A stretch of 64,000 bases of DNA from Mesorhizobium tianshanense (GCF_007830515.1 NZ_VLKT01000019.1:1-64000); one strand, 5' to 3'. Positions 7,790 through 17,900 are shown, counted from the stretch's first letter. Notes: generated by a model not told the origin, from the letters alone. Numbers and translations: made by a program.

Positions 7790-9208
7790 TCACTGCGCCC
7801 GCACAAGCGCCGGCGCCTTCCACTTGCCATCCAGCGCTTCCGGCTTCGGCCAATAGAGACGCATAATCATGAAGAACGGACCGCTGGGCGTCGGCAGCCA
7901 GTTGGCCTCGTTTTCCGCACCGGGCGACTCGTGCTGGATGTGAAGCGTCAGACCGCCGTCCGCGTCCTTCTTCAGCTGCGGCAGCATTGGCGAGTTGATC
8001 AGGTAGCGGTTGAGTTTGTTGGCCGAAAGCAGGCTCTCCGGAAGTGCGTAGAGGGTCAGCGACCAGAAGGAGTTGACCGGCGGCAGCTGATCCGGTCCGA
8101 AACGCAACGTATAGCGGTTTCCGCCGGCCGTCGGCTGGCCTTCAGCGTCGGTGAAGTAGGCGGGATAGATAGCCTCATCCTTCGAGTTTCCGTAAATCCC
8201 GAGCACGGCGCTCGCCATGCGGTCGAGGTAGCGGTCGCCGAGGAACGCACGTGCGCCGAAACCGTCGGCGCTCGAAATCTTTCCGGTGTCGATATCGCTC
8301 TTCTTGTAGTTCTCGAACTCCGCCCATGCGTCCGCCATCCCTTCCTCAATCGCATTCCGCATCTCGGGCGAGAGCGCCGCCGCATCGAACGCCTTGCCGG
8401 GCTCGATGCCGATCCGGGCGAAGCGCGCCCTGAGCTCGGTCTCCGAGGGATGGGTCGGGCAGAACTGCAAGATGAAGTTAAGCTGGTTGAAAAACGCGGA
8501 CGATGTTTTCTGATCCGCCGGGCTCAACGGATCGATGAATTCGATGTCCGGTAGTGGCGGCGGAGCCGGCTGGCCGAGGAAGGCTGAGAGCGACTGAACC
8601 TTGTAGCCGGCCTGGATATTCTTGACGTTGTCGATGTCGCCCGGACCGAGCAACTGGGTGCGGTAGAGTACAAACGCGAAGTCTGTTTCCGATTGGATCA
8701 CCTCCTTGATTCCAGGCGGCTTTTGGCCTTTCCAGCTCGGTCCCGCAAGGAGGAAGTTTCCTGCGTCGTTACCAGTTGCGCGGCTGCCAACATAGGCGAA
8801 GTTGAACGTGTACATGTCGATGAACTGCAGCGAGTAGTACCGCTCCTTGTCGACCTTAGGCACCGTCAGCACTAATGGCTCGGACCTCAGATCCGTGCCG
8901 ACGAAGGAGTAGGGAGTGTCCGAATTGGGGGTCTGGATCGCCTTGTCGTCCGGCGTGTAGACCCGCGCCGTGTTGTGGATCTCGTTCCATGCGCCCTTGT
9001 ACTCGGGGTTGCCAGTGTCTACGAAATACGAGTGCTGGATGCGGTAGCTGTCAACAAGCGGGAAGCCCCAGACATAGGCTTCCTTCGCGATCGCGCGCGC
9101 TTCTTCCGTCGATACCGCGGCGGCGGCGGCCCGTTCCGGACCGATCGATGCCGCGCACACGATCACAGCGCTGAGCAGCAGGCACCTTCTTGAAATCGAC
9201 CACCACAT
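7790..9208 (-). CDS. DUF1254/DUF1214 secreted protein (longer paralogue)
   Basis: 472 residues, signal peptide MWWSISRRCLLLSAVIVCAA ending at ERAAAAA. DUF1254 is seen in EAYVWGFPLVDSYRI and TPNSDTPYSFVGTDL, DUF1214 in PPVNSFWSLTLYALPESLL and PFFMIMRLYWPKPEALDGKW. A helical insert of about 120 residues lies between the two halves. The ATG at 9208 follows GAGGAGG by six bases; two upstream in-frame codons have no such site. First gene of a two-gene operon with its shorter paralogue. Periplasmic; substrate unknown. Confidence 0.9.
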   Translation of the reverse strand: MWWSISRRCLLLSAVIVCAASIGPERAAAAAVSTEEARAIAKEAYVWGFPLVDSYRIQHSYFVDTGNPEYKGAWNEIHNTARVYTPDDKAIQTPNSDTPYSFVGTDLRSEPLVLTVPKVDKERYYSLQFIDMYTFNFAYVGSRATGNDAGNFLLAGPSWKGQKPPGIKEVIQSETDFAFVLYRTQLLGPGDIDNVKNIQAGYKVQSLSAFLGQPAPPPLPDIEFIDPLSPADQKTSSAFFNQLNFILQFCPTHPSETELRARFARIGIEPGKAFDAAALSPEMRNAIEEGMADAWAEFENYKKSDIDTGKISSADGFGARAFLGDRYLDRMASAVLGIYGNSKDEAIYPAYFTDAEGQPTAGGNRYTLRFGPDQLPPVNSFWSLTLYALPESLLSANKLNRYLINSPMLPQLKKDADGGLTLHIQHESPGAENEANWLPTPSGPFFMIMRLYWPKPEALDGKWKAPALVRAQ

Positions 9209-9641
9209 AAGCGGCCTCCTCATCTCGCGACAATCCACTGCGCTTAAGCAACAGCGGAAGATCAGAATTATAGCCGAAAGTATTAGTCCCGCAAGGAACC
9301 GACAGGTATGTTCGGAGGTGGCCTGCGACTTGTTCCCCCCGATGGCTTAGTCTACGCAGTGCGCGTGGCTGGCGCTCATCGGTCGACCGCGAAGGCCAGT
9401 TCGGCATCGATCGATGCCGCTGCTCGAACCTCCCATGACTCGATGGGGCAAACTCAGGGCGGCCCTTTGCGCATTCCGGAAGTCTTCAAGCCTAAAGCGG
9501 CCCCTCGTCAGCCCACCGCGAGACGCGTTTATGAGTTCACGGCCTAGCAAGGCGTTGAAGCCAATCGCGCGGCTTTCTTGTACGGAAAATATGTTCGGAT
9601 ATCTATTGTGCGAATAACGCTGTTCGCCTAGAATTCCGAAC
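9209..9641. other. Intergenic region, probable recombination and promoter site
   Basis: No convincing gene. The right end carries GTTCGGA (9593-9599) and TCCGAAC (9635-9641) as inverted arms around the start region of the serine recombinase, suggesting its own binding or res site. The divergent promoter of the DUF1254 operon must also lie here. Confidence 0.5.
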
Positions 9642-10220
9642 ATGCTGATAGGTTATGCGCGCGTTTCGACCTTCGACCAGAATTTGGATCTCCAGCGCGA
9701 TGCGCTGACCAAGGCCGGGTGCACAAAGATCTTCGAAGAGAAGAAGTCCGGACGAGCAGGCACGAAGCGTCCAGAGTTCGATGCCGCCCTCGCCTTCCTT
9801 AGGCCTGACGATGTTCTTGTTGTCTGGAAACTCGACCGTCTCGGTCGATCGCTCGTGGAGATGATGCGCACGATCGACGCCCTCCGGCGGCAGGCCATCA
9901 AATTCCAAAGTTTGACCGAGAATTTCGATAGCGAAACCGCGCAGGGTCGCTTTGCACTCCAGATGCACGGCGCGATGGCAGAGTACTTTCTCGATCTGAA
10001 CCGCGAGCGGACGATGGAAGGGCTCAAGGCAGCGCTTGCTCGTGGCAGAAAGGGCGGGCGACGCAGGAAGCTCAGCGATGCAGATGTCGAGGCAGGCACC
10101 GCGATGCTGAAAGCCGAGACTATATCGGTCGCAGAGATTGCAAAGAGGCTTGGCGTAGCTCGTACGACTTTCTATGCCTACTTCCCCGCTGCACGATCGC
10201 GACAGGCGGCCATCCTTTAG
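9642..10220 (+). CDS. Serine recombinase (resolvase/invertase family)
   Basis: 192 residues. The catalytic N-terminal domain starts MLIGYARVSTFDQNLDLQRD with the nucleophilic serine at residue 9; DVLVVWKLDRLGRS holds the conserved arginine helix. After the long E helix (EYFLDLNRERTMEGLKAAL) comes a C-terminal helix-turn-helix (ISVAEIAKRLGVARTTFYAY). Length and layout match Tn3-type resolvases and DNA invertases. No transposase of the same type is left nearby, so it is either a stabilising resolvase of the island or a relic of a transposon that brought the cargo. It is preceded by inverted arms that could be its site. Confidence 0.92.
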   Translation: MLIGYARVSTFDQNLDLQRDALTKAGCTKIFEEKKSGRAGTKRPEFDAALAFLRPDDVLVVWKLDRLGRSLVEMMRTIDALRRQAIKFQSLTENFDSETAQGRFALQMHGAMAEYFLDLNRERTMEGLKAALARGRKGGRRRKLSDADVEAGTAMLKAETISVAEIAKRLGVARTTFYAYFPAARSRQAAIL

Positions 10221-10245
10221 CGGGTCATGGTTGTGGCGTGACGGT

Positions 10246-10560
10246 CTAGGAGCTGCTCGAGGAGTGACAGCGCCTTGGCCATACATCGACCGCTCCGGCC
10301 GCGTGGGTATTTGCGGTTCCCTTCTTGTAAAGCTTACCGACCCTGCGGTCACATCGCCGGCCATCGACGACTCGCGCACGGACGAAGATAGGTCGAGATC
10401 CACCAAAGTGGCAGGGTATCCTTTCAACTCCGACGGCGTAGTCCAAATCCAAGGTGCCAGATCGGTACGTCAGCCTGAGTTGGTCCTGAATGGCCTGCAT
10501 GCTGACATAGAGGGGGCATAACTTGACCGCTTCACCAAGACGAGGGACGGCAATTCTTAG
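10246..10560 (-). pseudogene. Degraded remnant of a small zinc-ribbon-like rhizobial protein
   Basis: The minus frame contains IPCHFGGSRPIFVRAR and RCDRRVGKLYKKG, which resemble a short family in rhizobial islands with the order PCHFGG-RPWF, CGRRVAKLY and then a CxxC pair. Here the paired cysteines are lost and the tail changes into unrelated sequence, so the gene looks decayed. Recognition is from memory and tentative. Confidence 0.4.
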
Positions 10561-10686
10561 GGGTCGAGTTTGTCCGTGTGGGTTCTGTGCCCGAAAGGTA
10601 AGGCCGAGGTCACTGCCTTTACAACGAGTCAAACTGGTTGCACTGTATCTGCTTCGCATGAGCACGACCTTCTGAAGGAGGGATCA

Positions 10687-11025
10687 ATGGCAGGCGGCGT
10701 GGAATCGATATATTTCACCGTGACGGTTAGTGATAAATCTTTGAGAATAACAGACAAACTACCATTTCCCGAGCCGCCGCCGACGGAGTTTTCCCTGAAA
10801 GTCGGTGATGCCAAACGTGAGGTGGCCGTTACGACCCTAGGCAATAACGTCGGCAGTGTCGATGTCCATGTGAGCAAGGACGAGAAAGATTGGTTTGCAC
10901 ACGAAGAGAATATGGAGGTCGAGGCTGGCTCCACATACAATATTAATGACAAAGCTTTCCCGCCACCGCCACCGCCACCCTCGAAGTCGAAGCAAGAAGC
11001 CGCCAAGGAAGATACCAAGAACTAA
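10687..11025 (+). CDS. 112-residue protein with proline-rich tail, convergent with the YcaO operon
   Basis: The ATG at 10687 has GAAGGAGGG upstream. The first 90 residues look like a small beta domain (IYFTVTVSDKSLRITDKLPF, FSLKVGDAKREVAVTTLGN, VDVHVSKDEKDWFAHEENME). Then come seven prolines and a charged tail (SKSKQEAAKEDTKN). No signal peptide and no cysteine. Its stop overlaps the stop of the last YcaO-operon gene by a few bases. I know no family; it could be a substrate, a partner or an immunity protein of that operon, or unrelated. Confidence 0.7.
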   Translation: MAGGVESIYFTVTVSDKSLRITDKLPFPEPPPTEFSLKVGDAKREVAVTTLGNNVGSVDVHVSKDEKDWFAHEENMEVEAGSTYNINDKAFPPPPPPPSKSKQEAAKEDTKN

Positions 11026-11636
11026 CTTTGGCTTCCCCCTCCGCGGCTTAGCCGGCCGCCGCGATGTGCCAGCATGAAGCTGTTCCCGTAAGTGTTGGGG
11101 CTGCGGTTGCCGGGAAGGTTTGCATTCAAGATGATTTCTTCGGCGAAGTCAGTACTTGTGGCAAGTTCCATGATCGGGGTTTTCTTTGTAACTCCCCACA
11201 TGACGTATCCCAGGTCATCAAATCCGCATCCTGTCGCGGCGGTTTCTCCTGTCGTTGGATGAAAAATGAGTAGTTTTGGTTTGTCATTGCGGTAGCATTG
11301 ACCTTCAAAAGCATATCCATAGACGATAGCAATCACCTCCTTGGTTGGAATTATAGGCTCGACGTCATCGCGTTTCTTGACAATGGACATGCGAAGTAAG
11401 TTTTCATTCAACGGCAAAGTCGCTGTTCTGTGACTAACTTTGCCCAGATTATCGAAATTCAACCTGACGCCATAGAGCATAATCTGATCCGGCAAATAGT
11501 TTTGCGCGCTGGGTGGCGCAGGAATATCGGACGACATAATGCTTCTCCCTCCAGTATTGTTTGGCGATCGACCCGGCCCACCAGGGGGGCCAGACGGTTT
11601 AAGCGGGTTGCCTGTAGGGGTTGGTGACCTTGCCAT
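11022..11636 (-). CDS. Unknown 204-residue protein, last gene of the YcaO-TfuA operon
   Basis: The start at 11636 follows GAGGAG, which overlaps the stop of the preceding gene, so translation is coupled. The first 35 residues are Pro/Gly-rich and disordered (MARSPTPTGNPLKPSGPPGG), then an internal ATG at 11537 with GGAGG begins MSSDIPAPPSAQNYLPDQ, so a second shorter product is possible. The middle is beta-rich (VIAIVYGYAFEGQCYRNDKP, DLGYVMWGVTKKTPIMELA). The C-terminus is GGRLSRGGGSQS. Family unknown. It is the best candidate for a substrate of the operon's YcaO enzyme by position, but it is long for a precursor. Confidence 0.75.
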   Translation of the reverse strand: MARSPTPTGNPLKPSGPPGGPGRSPNNTGGRSIMSSDIPAPPSAQNYLPDQIMLYGVRLNFDNLGKVSHRTATLPLNENLLRMSIVKKRDDVEPIIPTKEVIAIVYGYAFEGQCYRNDKPKLLIFHPTTGETAATGCGFDDLGYVMWGVTKKTPIMELATSTDFAEEIILNANLPGNRSPNTYGNSFMLAHRGGRLSRGGGSQS

Positions 11637-11646
11637 CCCATTCTCC

Positions 11647-12843
11647 TCAAAAAATCTCGCGCCAGGCGAAGTTGTCGACAACACTCTCGACGAAGCGACT
11701 CGCGCGCCCGCTTTCGGCAGCCACAACCATCGCCTCGGCCGCTTCACGATAGTCCAGCGTATGGGGATCAAGCAGTTCCCACGACCGCACCATAATTTCG
11801 CCAACGAGATCGCGGGCCTCTTCCAACGCCGATTTCAGTGCGAAGAGGCGGCCGTCGTTGGCGGCGAGTGAGGCCGAAAGCAGGTCTTCGATCTCTTCTT
11901 CGGAAAGCTCACTCCTGAGATCACGAAAGTCACGCGGATCCAGGTCGGACAGCCCGCGTTCGAACAGCAGCACCTGGTAGATCTCGATAAGGATGTCGAA
12001 GAGTGCGCCCGCGAAGGGCTTGGAAAGGTCATGCACTTCCGTGCTGACGTCGCTCATCCGCAGCGAGTGGCTGAACCGTCGGACCTGCTTTTCGTCGGAG
12101 AGCTCGCCGAAGCGGTCCAGTTCGTTGTTGATCAGGAGGTTGCCGCGCGTGCGCCGCAAAAGCAAATCCAACGCAGTATCGAAGTGCAGGAGCGAGATCA
12201 GCGCGATGAAATCGGCCACTGCCTCGTGGTAGGCGAAGTATTCATGCGGCGGATCGAAACGGGGAACTCCCATGACGCCGAAAATCACCAGATGCCCAAT
12301 CTCGTGTGCAACAGCATCGAAGTTGAGCGCGAAGGGCTGTGTAGTTCCGCGGGCCTCATCGATTCCCATCTCCAGAAAGCCGTAACCCGACTGGGCGTTG
12401 TCCCAGTTCAGCCGCGGCACAATCTCGAGACGCGGATAGGTCGGTTCGAAGAACCAGGGAATCTCGCGCCCCACATAGCTCTCGCAGATGTCGAGCACCC
12501 GCCGCACGCAAGCGTAGGCATGCGCCGCCTCGAACTCAGGTGTGCCCAGCGGAATGTTGTCGAAGTGCCCGTCTGGGCCGGCTACCGCAGGCGGCCTGAG
12601 GGCACCGGCGTAAGGAGGCAGGTAAGGAAACTGGTATGGCTGCTTTTCAAGCAACGGGTCGATCACATACATCCGTCGGTCGGCTGGCCCGGGGCCGATC
12701 GCGTCAGGCGGCGTGGAGACCCAAATCATCTCGGGCCGTTCGTAACCCTGAATGAAAGGAGGTTGAGGAAAAACAAGAAAGCGTGTTCCAAGGCGCGAAG
12801 CCGCGGATCCGACACCCGACTGCCATCTTGCACTGGCGTCCAT
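11647..12843 (-). CDS. Gluzincin-like zinc metallopeptidase in the YcaO-TfuA operon
   Basis: 398 residues, no signal peptide, so cytoplasmic. AVAHEIGHLVIFG supplies HExxH (about H180-H184) and HEAVADFIALIS, 23 residues further on, supplies the third ligand glutamate and the Asp of the ExxxD helix, the arrangement of thermolysin/fungalysin-type gluzincins. The N-terminal 170 residues and C-terminal 190 helical residues match nothing I know. It could cut the leader from a modified peptide or control another operon member. The ATG at 12843 lies 44 bases after tfuA; the Shine-Dalgarno is distant, so expression may be lower. Confidence 0.75.
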   Translation of the reverse strand: MDASARWQSGVGSAASRLGTRFLVFPQPPFIQGYERPEMIWVSTPPDAIGPGPADRRMYVIDPLLEKQPYQFPYLPPYAGALRPPAVAGPDGHFDNIPLGTPEFEAAHAYACVRRVLDICESYVGREIPWFFEPTYPRLEIVPRLNWDNAQSGYGFLEMGIDEARGTTQPFALNFDAVAHEIGHLVIFGVMGVPRFDPPHEYFAYHEAVADFIALISLLHFDTALDLLLRRTRGNLLINNELDRFGELSDEKQVRRFSHSLRMSDVSTEVHDLSKPFAGALFDILIEIYQVLLFERGLSDLDPRDFRDLRSELSEEEIEDLLSASLAANDGRLFALKSALEEARDLVGEIMVRSWELLDPHTLDYREAAEAMVVAAESGRASRFVESVVDNFAWREIF

Positions 12844-12887
12844 GCAGGCAGTCCCACCCCTCTCCTGAAAGGACAGTCTGTATTAGA

Positions 12888-13676
12888 TCAAAATCGATCC
12901 CGTTCCGCAAGGACAGACCCGATGTCGTCGTCCCACAGCCCGGCCGCGCCGAGGTCATAGGCCCAAGCTTCGGTCAGAGTGAAAGGCGGGGTCGTCGGTG
13001 CATGCGCCAGAAGTTCAGGGCAGCATGCAAGTTTCGCCAGCAAGCCGGTTGCGTCTTCGCGTTTGCGGTCGATCGCCGATCGGGGAAGCCAGTCGGCAAG
13101 CCGATCCAGGGCCGTTGCGGATTTGCTGGGCAGAGAAGATCGCGCCTCCGCGAGCAGCCTCGGATAGCTGCGATCGACGAAGTGCGTGTCGCGCGCCAGC
13201 ACTTCCAGAGATCGCCTTTCCACGGCGTTGATGATGCCTGCTCGCAATGCCCGCTTTAGCGTAAGGCGTATATTGATAAGCGCTTCGCTCAGCGCCGCCG
13301 CGCCGAGCTCAGACGGACACATCGCTACCGCGACTTCATCGTCGTCAGCGAGCGGCGTCAACGCGTACCATCGGTAGATGAAGCCATGGCCCTGCATACC
13401 GAACGCCGCCAGTTCAGCGGCGCGGAGCGCGCCCATGCTTGCCGCCCCGAACACCGGAACGCCGTTTCCCAACGCCCACAGGATTTCCTTGTGACGAACT
13501 GCCGGTACCTTCCCGAACGAACCGTCGATGAGGATTATCGCTGTCGGTTGATAGGCTCTCATTGCACGGACGATCGAACCCTGTTCGGCGGGCGGTAGAT
13601 AAACGGCGTCGAGGATGGCTGCCGCTTGGGCACGCGGCAATGTCGGTCCGAGAAAAATGACCGGCTTGTCCGCCAT
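12888..13676 (-). CDS. TfuA-like protein, partner of YcaO
   Basis: 262 residues covering the complete TfuA-like core: VIFLGPTLPRAQAAAILDAV, YLPPAEQGSIVRAM, IILIDGSFGKVPAVRHKEIL and GAASMGALRAAELAAFGM, then ADDDEVAVA. TfuA was first seen in the trifolitoxin locus of Rhizobium; elsewhere TfuA works with YcaO in thioamide formation (thioviridamide-type peptides, archaeal methyl-CoM reductase), probably delivering or releasing sulfide. The gene starts two bases after the YcaO stop, so the two are made together. The C-terminal third (residues 150-262) is helical and less conserved. Confidence 0.92.
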   Translation of the reverse strand: MADKPVIFLGPTLPRAQAAAILDAVYLPPAEQGSIVRAMRAYQPTAIILIDGSFGKVPAVRHKEILWALGNGVPVFGAASMGALRAAELAAFGMQGHGFIYRWYALTPLADDDEVAVAMCPSELGAAALSEALINIRLTLKRALRAGIINAVERRSLEVLARDTHFVDRSYPRLLAEARSSLPSKSATALDRLADWLPRSAIDRKREDATGLLAKLACCPELLAHAPTTPPFTLTEAWAYDLGAAGLWDDDIGSVLAERDRF

Positions 13677-13678
13677 CC

Positions 13679-14911
13679 CTATCCTCCGATGAGGTCTTTG
13701 AGCGGAGGGGCGATGAGACGGACAATCTCGATATCGGGATCCGTGCTGCTATGGAGCGGCACGACTAGGGCCGCCTGCGCTCCGGCGCGCCTGAGCGATC
13801 GGAGAACGGTATCGAGCTTGCTGGCGCCCGAGGTCGGTCCGACGCTATCGGCGGGAAGCGTGGCGGCGTTCCCTGGCACCCGGAACGAGCGTCGACGCGT
13901 GTCCAGGTCCACTCGGTCGTACCACTCGGGATAGGCGGCACGTGTAATGTCTTCACGGGCACCGGCGAGCGCGGTTACCCGGGCCTGTGCCGCCTCCATT
14001 AGTGCCTTGGCCATGGCGCCATCATGGGTAAAGTCGCACGCAAACCCCTCGCCCGGCAGCGGCGCAATCTCCTGATGCGCTTCCGATTCCATGACGGCGC
14101 AGCGAAAGACCGGCAAATCATGATCGCCTGGGACCAGCCATATTCCGGTAACGAGATCCGCGGCAGCGAGGCTTGCCAGAATTCGCGACGAATGCGGACC
14201 GCCAACACGGGCGGGGTCGATACGAATTTCCGGAAAGGAACGTGGATACCGCTTGGCGCCTGCGATGCTGGCGCGCTCGATGATTTCTAGCGCTGCATGG
14301 GTGATCGCGGAAATTAGCGTTTGCCCGGCGGCGAGTCCGCGCGTGGATCGGGGAAACGCCACGGGGTGCGGGGACGGAAGCGTGTAGATGGTATCGACCA
14401 GGGGGAGAGGAACTGGCAACACCCGGCCAGTGAAAATATCATAACCGTCGGTCCACTGGAGTTGCAGTCGATCCCAGCCGGCGTCGAAGTCATGGACTCG
14501 GCAGCCGGCATAGAGGGCCCGAATCTCTTCCCCCAGAACGCGCGCGCTTGCGATCCTGATGCGCTCATGCGAGACCTGCTCCGCCGCCCATCCTTCGAGC
14601 GCTTCCATCAGCGCCCCGGCCGCTGCCTCTATGAGGCTCTCACCCTTGCCCTGGGAGACAGCGTTGGAGAGCGACAATGGCCGCACGGCTTGAGCAACCG
14701 CCACGCCGGCGCGATCAAGGCGGGTCAACGATCCGATCCGCGTTATGCCAAAACGTCTCCGGACGGAGAAAAGCCCGCGGGCGAGCTTCTCGGTGGCTGC
14801 GGAGTCTGTGCACTGGACATCGCCAAGGGCGGAGAGTTCGCGGTCGAGCCTAACACCGATCTCATTCGCAGGAATGGCAACCGCCTGCACAAAGCCGGTG
14901 TCGGACTTCAC
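13679..14911 (-). CDS. YcaO-domain ATP-dependent amide-modifying enzyme
   Basis: 410 residues. The ATP/Mg site of YcaO proteins is complete: ESLIEAAAGALMEALEGWAAE (E91, E95, E103), ALEIIER (E209, E212, R213) and EAAQARV (E306, Q309, R311). The C-terminus ends PPLKDLIGG and lacks the PxPxP tail of azoline-forming cyclodehydratases, and no E1-like partner is encoded, consistent with a TfuA-dependent thioamidation type. YcaO enzymes phosphorylate a backbone amide and let sulfide or a side chain attack it. Its ATG overlaps the stop of the cyclase/ATPase gene by four bases. The substrate is unknown. Confidence 0.92.
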   Translation of the reverse strand: MKSDTGFVQAVAIPANEIGVRLDRELSALGDVQCTDSAATEKLARGLFSVRRRFGITRIGSLTRLDRAGVAVAQAVRPLSLSNAVSQGKGESLIEAAAGALMEALEGWAAEQVSHERIRIASARVLGEEIRALYAGCRVHDFDAGWDRLQLQWTDGYDIFTGRVLPVPLPLVDTIYTLPSPHPVAFPRSTRGLAAGQTLISAITHAALEIIERASIAGAKRYPRSFPEIRIDPARVGGPHSSRILASLAAADLVTGIWLVPGDHDLPVFRCAVMESEAHQEIAPLPGEGFACDFTHDGAMAKALMEAAQARVTALAGAREDITRAAYPEWYDRVDLDTRRRSFRVPGNAATLPADSVGPTSGASKLDTVLRSLRRAGAQAALVVPLHSSTDPDIEIVRLIAPPLKDLIGG

Positions 14912-17900
14912 AGCCGGAGCCGATCGAGGTCCAGCCGAACGCGTGACGCCAGGGCTGCGGCCCGCTGTTCGGTGCTGACTTCGAGCGCTCGACGAAGGTC
15001 GGCCACCACCGCCTCCTGCGATTCGCCGAGGGCATGACGGAGCACGGCGCGCTGCCGTAGCAACTCAGCAAGCCAGAACACTTGTCCACTGCTGGTCGAA
15101 GCCGCGATGATGCTATCCAGTATCGACAAAGCCTCGTCGTTGCGTCCGGCGCGTTCGAACAACTCCGAACGCATGCCCTCAAAAACGGGGGCACCCTCGT
15201 AGGTCGCGATCTCGCGCCAGCGCGTCAGCCCGGTTTCGAATGCCATCACGCCAGCCGCCGCGTCCCCGCTCATACCCTGCGCCCAGGCACGGAACAGCGC
15301 CGCCTTGATGAGTACACCCGGCGTCGCCCGCCCGAGTTCTCCGATCGTTTCGGAGACCGCAATCACACCGGGATGGTCGTTTCGATATCGTTTCAGCTCG
15401 ATTTCGAACTCCAGTGCATGCAACATGCTGTTCGGATGATTGATGTGCTCGGCCCATCGTTTGGCAGCGATTATACTTTCCGAAGCCCCGTTGTCGTCGC
15501 CTACGAACCACATGGAGAACGCACGTTCGCCCAGGCCGCAGACCTTGGCGTCATGACCTCCGTAACGGCCGCGGTTGAAACGTGCGCGATCCTCGTCGTA
15601 AAGAACGAGACCCTGCTCGACGCATTTTAGGCAGCGCGAATGCAGCCCGGCATCAATGTTGGTCGCCCATGCGCAATGCAGCGATTGAAGCCGGACCTCA
15701 GGATCGGCAGAGCCTTCAAGGTCCTGCACGAGGATGTCGGATCTTGCGCGCTGTGTCTCGTAGTCGGGCGCAGTGAACCACCAACCCCAGTACAGCGGGA
15801 ACCATTCTGCACGATCCCGATCCTTAACCGTGGCGCAAAGCGATACGCCGCGCTCATAGATCGCACGCGCTTGCTTGCTGCCTCTACCGAAAAGCGCCGC
15901 AACGACCGGCCCGCGAACTGTGAGGAGGCGAAGCAGTTGCTCATTGGACTCGGCATTCCTGCCGGCCTGAGCGAGTTGTTTCTCAGCGAAATCCAGCAGG
16001 TTTTCTGCCTCCTGCATTGCTGACCGAACATCGCAAGCCTCTGCCGCCTGAATAGCGTGGCGCGCCGCCTGCACAGGCTGTCCGGCCTGCCCGAAATGCC
16101 ACGCCATTGTCTCGTCGGAGAGCGGCGGAACAACGCCAGATTGAATGAGATTTACAACGCTTGTGTGGATTTCCTGCCGCTCGGATTTCAGGAGGCTATC
16201 GTAGGCCGCTTCCTGGATCAGCACGTGGCGGAAGCGAATTTCCATACCGCCAGACTTCCGACGGACAATCCCGGCTTGGACAAGAGCTTCGATTGCTTCG
16301 TCCAGGGGTATGGCAAGAGGCCCAAGTTCAAGCACACAAGCCAGCAGTTTCCGTCGGAACTGTCGCCCCAGGACGCTTGCGATTTGGGCGACACGTCTCA
16401 ATGGCCCCAGGCTGGCGAGGCGGGCTGCGATAAGATCCCGGAGATCCAGAATGCTATCCGCACGAAGCAACGCCTCCAACCCGGCCCGATCGGGCAAGCC
16501 AGCCTTCGCTCGTTCGCGGATCCAAAGCGCCAGCTGTTCGGCAAACAGGGGCACGCCATCGCTCTTCTCGTAGATAAAGGCGACCAGTCCATCTGGTGGC
16601 GAATCCTCCCAGATCGTGCTGATCAGCTCCGCGGTAGCTTGAGCAGTCAGGCCAGACAAGGCGACGGCAAGCACATTTGGATCGCCGAAACCATCCAGCT
16701 CGATAGCCTCGCGCGACGTTACTGCGGCAAGGATCGGCCGTGTTTCGATCCACCCACTCAGCTTGGCGACGAGTGCTTTGGTGAGCGTGTCTGCCCAGTG
16801 AACGTCCTCGATTATCAAGAGGAGCGGTCCAAGAGCGGACGGCGACGTCAGAAGTGACAGCATGGCCTCGACAACACGCGCCCTGATCTCCTCGTCCGAG
16901 AGATCGACCTGCCAGGCTTCGCCAGCGCCCCCCTCCGTCTCGCCCGCGACAAGGAATGTGATTATCTCGGCATTCAACGGGCTAAATTCCGAGCCATGTG
17001 ACCGCAGGTAGCGCGTGACTGCATCACGATCCGGGTCGGCGTTGCCGGTCGTTTCTGCGATTGCCTTTCTGAGAGGCTCCAGAAACGGGTGCAGCGGTTC
17101 CGAATTACCGCGCGGCTGGCATTGAAACACCAGGGTGCGCACACCCTTAGCGGCAAGATCACGGCGAAACTCGGCGATCAGCCGGGATTTTCCGATCCCG
17201 GGGTCGCCATGGAGAAGAATGAACTGGCCATTGCCGCTTGCAGCTCTAACCCAACGCCGGCCAAACAATTCAAGCTCGTCTTCGCGACCGATTAGCGGCG
17301 CAGAAACGCGCCGATACGCTGTGAAGCGGTCGAACTGCTGCCGGCGAGTTATTGGCCGCCACAAAAGCACCGGTTCGCCAAATCCTTTCAGGTGCCTTGG
17401 ACCGATCTCCTCGAATTCGAACGCGCCCATGGTAAGCCGATAGGTGGCTTCTGCGACAGCAACACTGTTAGGCGCTGCTTCGGACTGGATGCGAGCAGCC
17501 AGTGCCGGCGCGACGCCAATAATCTCGGTGGCGCCCGGAAGGTTCGTTTTCGAAGCGTCAGCGATGACGACCACACCTGTGGTGATGCCGACCCTTACCT
17601 TGAGGCTGGATTCGGACTGTCTCGCCAATTTCTCGCACCACTCGACAATCTCGATTGCCGCCGCGACCGCACATTCGGCGGCATCTTCCCTGGACTCGGG
17701 AAAGCCGAAATAGGCGCAGCCGCCGTCGCCTTGAACCCGCTCGAGGTAGCCATTGTAGTCGCTGATCAATGCAGCCGCTCCATTGTGGAGCGAACGTTGC
17801 ATAGTGCCGAATTCTTCGGGGTCCAGCTGATTTAACAAAGTGGTCGAACCAACAATGTCATAGTACAGCGCGGTCACATGCCTGCGCTCCCCTGCAAGCG

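Noticed and set aside
12031..12960. 309-codon plus frame opposite the zinc-peptidase-like gene
   Set aside because: Antisense to HEIGH/HEAVAD region and without a recognisable domain or start site.
16057..16857. Plus frame opposite the YcaO-operon ATPase as a hidden precursor gene
   Set aside because: Shadow of the ATPase domain; no leader/core pattern and no ribosome site.
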